The position numbers and the translations under genes were made by a program. The notes below the pieces were generated by a model that saw nothing but the letters and a program-made list of their open reading frames with translations, was not told the DNA's origin and did not search any database. From Ancylothrix sp036704045 (GTDB lineage: Bacteria > Cyanobacteriota > Cyanobacteriia > Cyanobacteriales > Oscillatoriaceae), in NCBI GenBank assembly GCA_036704045.1, contig DATNQM010000022.1, forward strand, positions 62,001 through 126,000: DNA of 64,000 nt, written 5' to 3'. Every line of letters begins with the position of its first letter. The first letter of the stretch is position 1. Positions 34,391 to 42,878 of this stretch are shown here, one piece after another.

Positions 34391-35782
34391 TTAAACAACC
34401 GGCGCTGATATAATTCCCATGTTTTCTAACACGGCTGCAACTCGTAAAATTAAGGCTTCATTGTAGGGGGCTGCAATAATTTGTACTCCTAATGGTAGGG
34501 CGTTTTGACGTTGCACCGGCACCGATAAAACCGGCAAACCAATAAAAGAAAGGGGCTGTGTATAGAGTCCTAAATGAGGTCTAATTAGCATTTCTTCGCC
34601 ATCTAAAATCATTGTTGTTTGCCCTATTTTTGGCGCAGGGCAAGGCGTTGTAGGCGCGAGAATAATATCAACATTTTGGAAAATTTCTCGCACTTGAGTT
34701 TGAAACCAACGGCGAAAACGTTGGGCTTGTAGATACCAACCAGAGGGGATAAAAGCGCCGGCTAAAAATCGGTCACGGGTGGCAAAATCAAAGTCTTGGG
34801 GACGAGTTTTTAGGTTGTGAAAATGTAGGTTACTACCCTCACAAGCGGTGATAATAAAAGCGGCGGCGCGGGCCCGGTGTGCTTCGGGAATGCTGATAGT
34901 TTGCTTTACGTTTAGGGCGTTTGCTATTTTTTCGACTGCTGCAAAAATTTCGGGTTCTCCACTTTGGTTAAAATAGTTACCTGCAACTGCTATTTTTAAG
35001 TTTTCTATGCCTAAATTTAATTGTGGTAAAGTAGGTTCTGGAGTGCGGTTTGTACAAATTGGATCTGTGCTATCTTGACCTTGCAAAATATCAAAAATTG
35101 CGGAAATATCGCGGACAGAACGGGCAAATGGGCCGATATGATCGAGGCTATTTGAGAATAGGAAAACGCCGCTGCGGGATAGTCTGCCATAGGTGGGTTT
35201 AAGGCCATAAATTCCGCAAAATGAGGCGGGGACACGGATTGAGCCGTTGGTATCGGAACCTAATGTGATGGGTACTAAGCCGGCGGCGACGGCGGCGGCG
35301 GAACCTCCCGAAGATCCACCTGCTACTCGTGTGATGTCGTGGGGGTTATGGGTTGCGCCGTAGTGCTCGTTTTCGGTGACGAAACCGTAGGCGTATTCGT
35401 CCATGTTTAGGGCACCAACAAGGATGGCACCGGCTGCTTTGAGGCGAGTAATGGCGGTGGCGTCTTGGTTGGCGGGGGGGTTTTGTTGATTAATTTTTGA
35501 ACCGGCTAATGTGGGAATATTTTTGATATCAAATAAGTTTTTGACGGCAAAAGGTACTCCAGAAAGGGGGCCGGTTTCTTCTTTGTTTGCTATTTTTTTA
35601 TCAATTTCAGCGGCTTCTTTAAGGGCAGTTTCTGTGGCAATGTAGGTAAAACAATTGAGGGTTTTGTCACGTTCTGCAATGCGTTTTAAGGCGGCATTTA
35701 CAGTTTGGATGGCGGTGATTTTTTGGCTGCGGATGGCTTCGGCGGTAGTGAGGGCGTCGGCGGTGGTAAAATCAAAAGTCAT
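34391..35782 (-). CDS. AtzE-type amidase
   Basis: A 463-residue amidase-signature enzyme. Catalytic Lys81 is in PFAVKNLFD, the Gly-Ser-rich region RVAGGSSGGSAAAVAAG holds the cis-Ser (157-158), and Ser181 in GSDTNGSIR is the nucleophile. It is most like AtzE, which in cyanuric acid/biuret breakdown acts on 1-carboxybiuret with AtzG. The small AtzG-like gene directly upstream overlaps by 4 bases (ATGA). The natural substrate here is unproven; a biuret-like ureide is an inference from the AtzE family and context. Confidence 0.85.
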   Translation of the reverse strand: MTFDFTTADALTTAEAIRSQKITAIQTVNAALKRIAERDKTLNCFTYIATETALKEAAEIDKKIANKEETGPLSGVPFAVKNLFDIKNIPTLAGSKINQQNPPANQDATAITRLKAAGAILVGALNMDEYAYGFVTENEHYGATHNPHDITRVAGGSSGGSAAAVAAGLVPITLGSDTNGSIRVPASFCGIYGLKPTYGRLSRSGVFLFSNSLDHIGPFARSVRDISAIFDILQGQDSTDPICTNRTPEPTLPQLNLGIENLKIAVAGNYFNQSGEPEIFAAVEKIANALNVKQTISIPEAHRARAAAFIITACEGSNLHFHNLKTRPQDFDFATRDRFLAGAFIPSGWYLQAQRFRRWFQTQVREIFQNVDIILAPTTPCPAPKIGQTTMILDGEEMLIRPHLGLYTQPLSFIGLPVLSVPVQRQNALPLGVQIIAAPYNEALILRVAAVLENMGIISAPVV

Positions 35783-35961
35783 GGTTCAAATTTTGGGGCC
35801 GGTTCGATGGTTTCTGGTAAGGGATATTCGGTTACAAGTTGGGCAATTTTGATGATGGTTTCAAAGTTTTGAATAACGCCAATTTTGTGTTCGCTTTGCA
35901 GGGGTAAGTCGAGGATAATTGACATTTGTTCGATGTATTCGTTTGTCTTTTTTGGGTTCAT
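35779..35961 (-). CDS. AtzG-like small subunit (DUF4089)
   Basis: A 60-residue protein, MNPKKTNEYIEQMSIILDLP, with the helical pattern and EYPLP segment of DUF4089/AtzG. AtzG proteins bind their AtzE amidase and are needed for its folding or activity. It lies immediately before the amidase gene with a 4-base overlap, the expected stoichiometric arrangement. It is missed by many annotation pipelines because it is small. Confidence 0.8.
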   Translation of the reverse strand: MNPKKTNEYIEQMSIILDLPLQSEHKIGVIQNFETIIKIAQLVTEYPLPETIEPAPKFEP

Positions 35962-35970
35962 GGGTTGGGG

Positions 35971-36468
35971 TTAGGCGAGGAGTTTTTTGCTTTTTAGCAT
36001 TAGTTCAAAGAGTTGAAGATCGGCTTCTGTGTAAAAGGCTGCTTTGGGGATGTAATAAATGGAGGCTTTTGTGACGTATAAAAAGTAAAATTCTCCGGCA
36101 TTTTCCGCTTTGTAAAAATTGGAAATTCTGTATTTAAAGAGGCTTCCATCATCGTAGAAGAAGGTAAAAAAGTTTGTTTCAATTTCTACTCTGGTTTGTT
36201 GAAATACATATTTGTTTTGGGCTGCTGTTTTGTAGGCTAAAAAGGGGGTCAGAAAGTAAAGAATAGAAAAAATGATTCCCAAAATTATTATTGGTGGGAG
36301 GACAACAATTAAAGGTTGTGAATATAGTTGAACTAAATTTAATAGCAATATTAAAGCAAATATTCCTAGGGATACTTTACTGCGTTTGTAATATAAAGTA
36401 GATATAATTTTGAAAAATTGTTTTTCTGTGACTTGGTATTCTTTGGTTTTGATGTTTATATTTTCCAT
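35971..36468 (-). CDS. YcxB-like membrane protein
   Basis: A 165-residue protein with two adjacent membrane segments near residues 33-72 (SLGIFALILLLNLVQLY and LIVVLPPIIILGIIFSILYF). The C-terminal part, KYRISNFYKAENAGEFYFLY through YYIPKAAFYTEADLQLFELM, matches the YcxB-like domain. No function is known. It is placed in the amidase operon 9 bases before AtzG, so co-expression with the ureide enzymes is likely. Confidence 0.75.
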   Translation of the reverse strand: MENINIKTKEYQVTEKQFFKIISTLYYKRSKVSLGIFALILLLNLVQLYSQPLIVVLPPIIILGIIFSILYFLTPFLAYKTAAQNKYVFQQTRVEIETNFFTFFYDDGSLFKYRISNFYKAENAGEFYFLYVTKASIYYIPKAAFYTEADLQLFELMLKSKKLLA

Positions 36469-36513
36469 GTTTTTATAGAGGCTTTTAGCCCGACTAGGAA
36501 GGAAAAAAATAAG

Positions 36514-36978
36514 CTAAATTCCAAGGGCGAAAGTTTTGGGGGTTGTTTGAGATAAAACGGCTAAGTCTTCTTCGTCTAATTCTACTTGTTCGCCGCTATG
36601 AATTAATTCGGCAAAGTCTTCGTTGGGCACCATTACACACAACGCATAAAGTCTTGTATTGCCGATGTTTTCAATAACATGAATGCCGGTGGGAGGTACT
36701 AAGATGCTGTCTCCTGCGCGGATAGAAACGCTTTTTCCATCACAATGTACTCGCCCTTCTCCTTTGAGGATAAAAAACATTTCGACGGCGTATTGATGCC
36801 GGTTTGGAGGGGTTTTTCCGCCCACATCAAAGATTTCGACACAAAATGTTACAGACATATTAGCAGAGGAGGGTTCAAAAACAATTGCCAGCCGGTTTGT
36901 GTCGTGAGGGCTGATGCGAAATGCTTGGTAATCTTTGGGGGATTTAACAATTGGAATTACGCAGCTTTCAGCGTCCAT
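36514..36978 (-). CDS. Cupin-domain protein
   Basis: A 154-residue single-cupin protein. Motif 1 is PPNRHQYAVEMFFILKGEG with His, Glu and a possible His ligand, and motif 2 is PPTGIHVIENIG with a His. It starts MDAESCVIPIVKSP and ends with an acidic tail. Cupins in this setting may act as a small isomerase or sensor in the ureide pathway. It lies between the isochorismatase and YcxB-like genes on the same strand, so it belongs to one operon. Confidence 0.8.
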   Translation of the reverse strand: MDAESCVIPIVKSPKDYQAFRISPHDTNRLAIVFEPSSANMSVTFCVEIFDVGGKTPPNRHQYAVEMFFILKGEGRVHCDGKSVSIRAGDSILVPPTGIHVIENIGNTRLYALCVMVPNEDFAELIHSGEQVELDEEDLAVLSQTTPKTFALGI

Positions 36979-37030
36979 CGAGGTTTCCTCTTGTGGGGGA
37001 GAAGAGTAAGTCTAACTAATAGCAAATATC

Positions 37031-37789
37031 TTATGATATTGCTTCAAAAATGGCTTGGGAATCTGTAACAAATCCGAAACATTGATTAATGTTATAAAGG
37101 GTTGCTTGCCAGCAAAATTCTGGGGAAGTTGTGGCGGTGCAATCTTTTACTAATAGGCAATCATAACCTAAAAAATTGGCATCTTGCAGGGTTGCCATAA
37201 CGCATTGATCGGCATTAACTCCGGCAAAAAATAAGGTGGTTTTTCCTAAGTTTCGCAAAATGCTGTCGAGGGGTGTATCCCAAAATCCGCTCATACGATA
37301 TTTATTTATTCGGATATCTTGGGGGTTTGGTTCGAGTTCGTCTACGACTGCGGCTGCCCAGCTGCCGTCTTCTAAAACCTTTGCACCGTTGCTGGGTAAG
37401 GGGTTGCCGAGTCCGATGGCTGTGCCGGTGGGGTTATAAACGTGGAGGGTGGCGGGGCTGATGTTTAAAAGATCCGGTCGATTACCCCAGTTAACCCAAA
37501 GAACGGGTATTCCTATTTTTCGCAGGGATGGTAATAAGTTTTGCAAGGGTTGAATAGGTGTGCGGGCGGGGGAAACGTCTACGCCTATATGGGCTAACCA
37601 GCCATCGGGGTGACAGAAATCGTTTTGCATATCTATTACCAAAATGGCGGTTTTGGTTAAATCGATTTTTAGGGTTTTGGTTTCTGTTACTAATGTTACG
37701 GATTTTTGGGGTAAAGCGGGTCGGGTGAGATCGGCTATTTTTTCATCAACTTTCCAGGCGTTGGGGGGTGTTCCAAGGGTATGTTTCAT
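37031..37789 (-). CDS. Isochorismatase-family hydrolase (RutB/biuret hydrolase-like)
   Basis: A 252-residue cysteine hydrolase with the Asp-Lys-Cys triad: Asp53 in ILVIDMQNDF, Lys163 in INKYRMSGF and Cys196 in AGVNADQCVMA. Family members cleave C-N bonds, such as ureidoacrylate (RutB), biuret (BiuH), N-carbamoylsarcosine or nicotinamide. The longer N-terminus and RMSGFWDTPLDSIL are those of the RutB/biuret hydrolase branch. It leads the operon with cupin, YcxB, AtzG and AtzE genes. A ureide or biuret-type nitrogen source is therefore proposed. Confidence 0.8.
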   Translation of the reverse strand: MKHTLGTPPNAWKVDEKIADLTRPALPQKSVTLVTETKTLKIDLTKTAILVIDMQNDFCHPDGWLAHIGVDVSPARTPIQPLQNLLPSLRKIGIPVLWVNWGNRPDLLNISPATLHVYNPTGTAIGLGNPLPSNGAKVLEDGSWAAAVVDELEPNPQDIRINKYRMSGFWDTPLDSILRNLGKTTLFFAGVNADQCVMATLQDANFLGYDCLLVKDCTATTSPEFCWQATLYNINQCFGFVTDSQAIFEAIS

Positions 37790-38043
37790 AGGTATTTAGG
37801 ATGGGAGATTAGGTGGGTTTGAATGTGTGCGATAGCAATTACGAAAAGTTATTAAATAGGTATTTTTTTGATGGTAAGGGTAAAAATCAATGCTGGTGGA
37901 CAAATCTACAAAAATTTACAAAGCGCCCAGTCTGGGGGTATAAGGTGGTTGCGTGGGCTTTGCCACAAGAGGCAGGTAGGATTTTGTTTGATGTCGCTAG
38001 TAGGGTAGAAAGCATAATAGACTATTATTAATAAAAATTAATA

Positions 38044-39156
38044 ATGTTGGTGATAAAAGCAATGACCGAAACAACACTTGAACAAATCGATTTGCAATTA
38101 ATCAAACTTTTGGGCGAAAGAATATCTTTGTTGGCAAATTCTACAAAAAACTCAAGTTTAAAGGAACAAATATCTTCTTTAAAACCATTTCTAAAAGAGG
38201 CTGGTGTGCCAGAGTTTATATGGGAAAATTTAATTACAACCTGTGCAGCTGCGAGTGTTACTGCTGCTATCCCAAGCCCAAATGTAATGACCCAAAATAT
38301 TACAATAATTGGTGGCAAGGGCATGATGGGTCAATTTTTTGGTCAACAATTAACCGCTGCTGGTCATCATGTTAAAAGTTTGGGAAGTCAGGACTGGGAA
38401 AGGGCAGATACTTTGTTAGGAGAGGCTGATTTAGTATTAGTCTGCGTTCCCATTGAACGAACAATTGATATTATCCAAAAAGCAGCACAGTTTATTTCTA
38501 AAAAGACAGTTTTGGCAGATATTACTAGCATTAAAACTCCCTTTTTAAAGGCAATGCTAGAGGCTCATTCTGGGCCGGTGGTTGGTCTTCATCCGATGTT
38601 TGGGCCGGGGGTTAATTCGTTTTTATCTCAAACGGTGGTCGCTTGTCCGGGGCGAGACCAAGAGGCGTTTCAATGGCTTTTAGATTTTATTAAAAATGAA
38701 GGGAGTAAGTTGATTGTTTGTAGTGCGGAAGAACACGATCAAATGATGGTTGCAGTGCAAGCAATTCGGCATTTTTCCACATTTAGTTTAGGGGTATTTT
38801 TGGCAGGAGAGGCGTTTGATATTGCGCGAAGTTTGGAGTTTTCAAGCCCAATTTATCGTTTAGGTATTGATATGGTAAGCCGACTTTTTGCTCAGGATGC
38901 TTCGCTGTATGTTGATATTATGTTGGCGACGGATGAGCGATGTTTAGCGATTAAGAATTTGGCTAATACTATTGATCGACTTGCGGAATTAGTTATGGAA
39001 AAAAATCGCGCTGGTTTGCTACAAGAATTTGAGAAAACCAGCGCTGTTTTTGGGGAAGAAACAGAGAGAGCGTTGCGGGAAAGTAATCATGTTATTAATG
39101 CTTTGAGTACCTTATTAGCTGCCCGCAAAGCTGAGGAAAACTGGCAAAAAAGTTAG
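38044..39156 (+). CDS. tyrA: TyrA-like prephenate dehydrogenase with degenerate chorismate-mutase N-terminus
   Basis: A 370-residue protein of the E. coli-type TyrA layout. The N-terminal region (LEQIDLQLIKLLGERISLLA) resembles the first helix of chorismate mutase, but the rest lacks the usual Lys and the Arg-Glu pair. The prephenate dehydrogenase part follows: NITIIGGKGMMGQFFGQQL (NAD-binding GxGxxG variant), VLADITSIKTPFL, GLHPMFGPG and VAVQAIRHFSTFSLG. It converts prephenate to 4-hydroxyphenylpyruvate. ATG codons at 38044 and 38062 are both possible. Cyanobacteria usually have arogenate dehydrogenase instead. HPPD and an NRPS-like gene lie nearby. Confidence 0.85.
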   Translation: MLVIKAMTETTLEQIDLQLIKLLGERISLLANSTKNSSLKEQISSLKPFLKEAGVPEFIWENLITTCAAASVTAAIPSPNVMTQNITIIGGKGMMGQFFGQQLTAAGHHVKSLGSQDWERADTLLGEADLVLVCVPIERTIDIIQKAAQFISKKTVLADITSIKTPFLKAMLEAHSGPVVGLHPMFGPGVNSFLSQTVVACPGRDQEAFQWLLDFIKNEGSKLIVCSAEEHDQMMVAVQAIRHFSTFSLGVFLAGEAFDIARSLEFSSPIYRLGIDMVSRLFAQDASLYVDIMLATDERCLAIKNLANTIDRLAELVMEKNRAGLLQEFEKTSAVFGEETERALRESNHVINALSTLLAARKAEENWQKS

Positions 39157-40151
39157 AGGGTATAATCTAACTCTTGCATGGTTTTTTCAAAGAGGGGAAC
39201 AATGGCGGGGTTGAGGGGGAAGCTTTTTTTGGCCGGTGCCGGTGAGAGGGTTTGACAGGCATAGTCTAAAAACGTATCGTCGGGAGGCAATTCGCAAAAT
39301 TCTAGCAGTTCTTTTAAGCTAGTTTGAGGAGACGAGGCAAGGTCTTCATAACGCAGCATATAAAGATTGTTAGGATTTTGTTTCATTAATTGCATTCCTT
39401 CTCGCATGGTTACAACCCACTCAACGGCTGCCATGTCGGTGTGTTCGGTAAAATTAGCAATTTCTGAAGCAACGTTTTGAAATTCTGGATCTTGATTAAT
39501 GACTTGTTTTACAAGTAAGTCCCATTTACGATTATTGACTCCCCACCAGTCATGGATCTCTCCCTGAGATTGAACGCCTAGGCGTTTTGACCAAGTTTGA
39601 ATTGACCGGCAAGTGTCCCAACCATTGCGAACTAAAAAGATAAATTTGGCATCGGGAAAAATGCCGCTTACAAAGGAGGTACGAAAGATTAATTCGGGGT
39701 ATTTATCCACAACTCTTTTTGAGCCAACAGCGGTGAGATAAGCACCAAAAAGACGATGAGCGTTGAGGCGAATTTCTGGGGTTACATCGGCTTCTGTTAG
39801 CCGGTAATGGGCTTCTTCCCTACTGTAGCTTCCTACTAAATCTTCATCGGGGTAAATGGCGTGCCAAAGTGCTTTTGGTTCATTGAGAAAACCAACTTCT
39901 CGGTGCATGGAAAGCACTATTCCTAAAATTGTGGTTCCACTGCGTCCAGTCCCTATAATAAAAATTGGTTTCTCAATTTTTTTGAGTTGGGGAATACGTT
40001 TTTCTAGGGCAAATAAGGTGAATACTAAAGGATTTATCCATTGACCTTTTGTAGTAACAGGCCGGCCTTCAAATAAGCTATAGCTAAGCAAACGGCTGAC
40101 TGCTTTTGTCGGGCGAGTTTTGATGTACAAATTGTCCATTTGAGCAATCAT
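39153..40151 (-). CDS. Sulfotransferase family protein (A)
   Basis: A 332-residue PAPS-dependent sulfotransferase of the cytosolic/heparan type. The 5' PAPS loop is IFIIGTGRSGTTILG (residues 64-77), and AKFIFLVRNGWDTCRS matches the 3' phosphate-binding region. LEFCELPPDD is typical of sulfotransferase C-terminal parts. The stop overlaps the convergent tyrA stop. It is the downstream gene of a pair that share a 4-base overlap. In a polysaccharide locus it probably sulfates sugars. Confidence 0.85.
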   Translation of the reverse strand: MIAQMDNLYIKTRPTKAVSRLLSYSLFEGRPVTTKGQWINPLVFTLFALEKRIPQLKKIEKPIFIIGTGRSGTTILGIVLSMHREVGFLNEPKALWHAIYPDEDLVGSYSREEAHYRLTEADVTPEIRLNAHRLFGAYLTAVGSKRVVDKYPELIFRTSFVSGIFPDAKFIFLVRNGWDTCRSIQTWSKRLGVQSQGEIHDWWGVNNRKWDLLVKQVINQDPEFQNVASEIANFTEHTDMAAVEWVVTMREGMQLMKQNPNNLYMLRYEDLASSPQTSLKELLEFCELPPDDTFLDYACQTLSPAPAKKSFPLNPAIVPLFEKTMQELDYTL

Positions 40152-41179
40152 GTTAAACGTCTCCTGATTGTTTCTGTAATGTTCCGCATCCGTTTAAGGT
40201 TTAGCAGTAATGCCAAGGCAATTTGCACCGGCAAAGAAATTACGCTAGAACCGACCGTTAGAGGGTTGGGATTAATAGCCATCGGCTCATAACCGTGCTG
40301 TTCCATTGTAGTTTTTGCAACCCACTGGCATAAAAAAATTTCTGTGGAAGTTAAACCGCCTTTTTGCCAGCTACCGGCTCTTTCTTTGTTAATACCTTTT
40401 TGTTCAGGTTTGTCAAGTCCGCTAGAAGAACCCACCTGCGGAACATCCAACAAATTTTTATCAAAGGGAATTTCAATAAATTCGCAAACTTTTTGAACAA
40501 TGCTATCGGGATCGCTTAGCAAATCTTCAAAACGAACGGAAAAGACGCGGGGATCATCGGCAAATTTTTTAGCAGAACGGATCGAGGCATTCCAAAGTTT
40601 AGTAATGGTAATGGGATGATAATTCATCCTTGCTCGAAATGCCTCTTGCAAGGGAATATTTTTTGCTCCCAAAAACCGCCGCATCCACTTCCGTTTTTGC
40701 GATAATAAGACGTCACGGGGGTCTCGAATCATGTTAATAATTCGTGCTTCTGGATAGAGGTCCAAAATTTCCCCAATATAAAAAACATTTCGTGGGGTTT
40801 GGTCACAAGGAATCGTTTTATTATATTTTGCTGCTTCCCAATATAGGAAAGCATCAAATATATCTGCTGAAGTTAGGTTTTGCGACCCAGTTGCCGTTAG
40901 TAATTCTTTAGCTTCTGGCAAAAATCGGCTACAATCTCCTTGACGTAGATAGCCATCTCTTTGAATACAAAGCAAGCGAGATGCTAGTTGTTCTGCTTTG
41001 TTGCTTTCGACGGTACGATCTCGGTCTTCGGGCGCCCATAACTGCTCAAAAAAATGCAGTTCATCAAACGTAAAAACTTGCGGATGTTTCCCCATGATGC
41101 GCCCCATCATGGTTGTGCCGCTGCGACTGTTGCCGACTACAAAAATGAGCCGACGTTTTCGTTCATACATTGACAGCAC
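40148..41179 (-). CDS. Sulfotransferase family protein (B)
   Basis: A 343-residue PAPS-dependent sulfotransferase with the loop IFVVGNSRSGTTMMG (12-26), the 3' phosphate region ARIINMIRDPRDVLLSQKRKW and the C-terminal segment FSVRFEDLLSDPDSIVQKV. It is divergent from the neighbouring sulfotransferase A, so two positions or two sugars may be sulfated. It lies upstream of A with overlapping codons, so both are in one operon. The GCCGGT hexamer becomes rare from the middle of this gene to the end of the Wzy-like gene. Confidence 0.85.
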   Translation of the reverse strand: MLSMYERKRRLIFVVGNSRSGTTMMGRIMGKHPQVFTFDELHFFEQLWAPEDRDRTVESNKAEQLASRLLCIQRDGYLRQGDCSRFLPEAKELLTATGSQNLTSADIFDAFLYWEAAKYNKTIPCDQTPRNVFYIGEILDLYPEARIINMIRDPRDVLLSQKRKWMRRFLGAKNIPLQEAFRARMNYHPITITKLWNASIRSAKKFADDPRVFSVRFEDLLSDPDSIVQKVCEFIEIPFDKNLLDVPQVGSSSGLDKPEQKGINKERAGSWQKGGLTSTEIFLCQWVAKTTMEQHGYEPMAINPNPLTVGSSVISLPVQIALALLLNLKRMRNITETIRRRLT

Positions 41180-41279
41180 CTTCTGATACTTATTTGTTCT
41201 TTGGCTACCTTAACCGCTTTTTTTTGAAAACGGTAGATTTTAATGATATTTTTTTAAATTTTTATATATTTTTTGGTTT

Positions 41280-42791
41280 CTAAGGACTGAATTTCGTAAT
41301 CGAGTAGGGGGGAAGGCTAAGAGTTCCTGAAACTGCACCTTTATTGTCCATAAGTATATCAGCGTTTACATTTGAACTCAGAGGATTACCAGAAATTTGT
41401 TCATAATTCATTGGTTGAGTAAACAAGGGACTAACATCAATTTTTAAGGGTTGAGGCGATAAATTTAAGATGATGCCTTTTTGGCTTTTCGCATTGCTGA
41501 ATACCCACCCATATAAGGACGAATATTCAAAGTTATTTTTGCCTTTTAATAGGTACTTTTCTGAAAAATTGATTTTTTGGGCAGAGGTCATTTCTTCAGT
41601 GGCATCGCCTAATAAACTTAAAGCCGAGCCTGCTGCTGATAAATTAAAAGAAGTAGGTATTCCTTGGGCTTTTTTGTTTATAACCGCTGCAAAGTGGGGA
41701 TGTCCAGCTAAAAGATGATTGCAAATTAGTTCTATCCTAGAATCTTCTAAAAAAACCATGCTCATTGCTGCGCTATAAAGTCCATGTGCCCAAGTACCCG
41801 CCACCTTTGGCTGTTCTTGATTGTGATTATCTGGTTTGGTTTCTCTTAAGTTATATTCGGTAATCCAGATTTTTTTGTTTTGGATATTTTGAAAGTTTGG
41901 ATCAGTTTGTAGGCTTTGCCAGTTGCGGAATGGTTCGCCTAACACAATAGGAATTTCTTCGTTAATAAATGGTGTAGAGGATGAAGAATTTAATCCATTT
42001 TCCCAGTACAAATGCAGGGTTATCGCCTCAGCATTTTGTAAAACTGGGCTTAAAATAGCTTTATTCCAATTTTGTAATCGACCTGATCTTTGCGGAATAG
42101 GAATTGCTCCAACTACAGCGGTTTTCACATCAGGAAATTTTTGCTTGATCGCTGTAATCCATTGATTTGCTGTTTGTGCATAGGATCGAGGGGTTGGAAA
42201 AACAGTATTATAGTTTTTAATATTAAAATAAAATTCGTTGCCCAACTCAATATACTCAACAGGTATGCCTATCTTTTTTGCTTTTTCTAACATTTGTATT
42301 TGTGATTTTAGGTCTGATGTGAGCATATTTAATACAAATAAAGAACTAGTACCTGTTGAGTCTAATGCTGTTTTAAAATCTTCAAGTTTACTGGAGGTAT
42401 TTTTGCGCGCTTGATATCTTAAAAACTGCGGCAAACCTCCGGGTAAATTGCTTGTATCCTCAATCAAGCCTCCGCGTTGCCAATCCCAATAATTTGCCAC
42501 TTCTCCCCCTGGTAATCGCAACATCCTAGGGTTTAGTAAACTAACGTTTTTGACTAAATCTTTATCTTGCCAAGATTCAATGCGTACTGAGTTAACATTA
42601 AAACACATAAATTTGGGAGAAAGCGGTCTTTTTGTCTCCAAAGAAAGAGAAGGGTTTACCACATTTTGATTAGAGTTTTGGCTAATAAAATTGTTGTCAT
42701 TTTCTCTTTGACAAGCGTTTACAACTAACAAAAATAATACAGAGAGAACAAGGGATGAAGCAGTTTTATACAAATTGTCAAATTTTTTCAT
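41280..42791 (-). CDS. Lipoprotein glycoside hydrolase of clan GH-A type
   Basis: A 503-residue exported protein starting at 42791 (MKKFDNLYKT). The signal peptide ends in a lipobox, VVNAC, with Cys27. The catalytic region is (beta/alpha)8-like: Glu186 in EYIELGNEFYF is the probable acid/base and Glu312 in IWITEYNLRE is the probable nucleophile. Clan GH-A families such as GH39/GH51/GH79 have this pairing, and LRLPGGEVANYWDWQRGG is a typical arabinofuranosidase/heparanase-like opening. Its place between the sulfotransferases and the Wzy gene suggests trimming or editing of the polymer outside the membrane. Confidence 0.75.
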   Translation of the reverse strand: MKKFDNLYKTASSLVLSVLFLLVVNACQRENDNNFISQNSNQNVVNPSLSLETKRPLSPKFMCFNVNSVRIESWQDKDLVKNVSLLNPRMLRLPGGEVANYWDWQRGGLIEDTSNLPGGLPQFLRYQARKNTSSKLEDFKTALDSTGTSSLFVLNMLTSDLKSQIQMLEKAKKIGIPVEYIELGNEFYFNIKNYNTVFPTPRSYAQTANQWITAIKQKFPDVKTAVVGAIPIPQRSGRLQNWNKAILSPVLQNAEAITLHLYWENGLNSSSSTPFINEEIPIVLGEPFRNWQSLQTDPNFQNIQNKKIWITEYNLRETKPDNHNQEQPKVAGTWAHGLYSAAMSMVFLEDSRIELICNHLLAGHPHFAAVINKKAQGIPTSFNLSAAGSALSLLGDATEEMTSAQKINFSEKYLLKGKNNFEYSSLYGWVFSNAKSQKGIILNLSPQPLKIDVSPLFTQPMNYEQISGNPLSSNVNADILMDNKGAVSGTLSLPPYSITKFSP

Positions 42792-42878
42792 AAATCCCCA
42801 GTATGTAAAAATTGCTTTGCGAATCAAGTCTCGCCTATTCTATCCTAAATTATAGCTAAGAGCTATAATGGTCATTTA

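Noticed and set aside
37813..38031. 72-residue frame before tyrA
   Set aside because: No ribosome binding site, no family resemblance and a mixed composition; probably noise in the tyrA leader.
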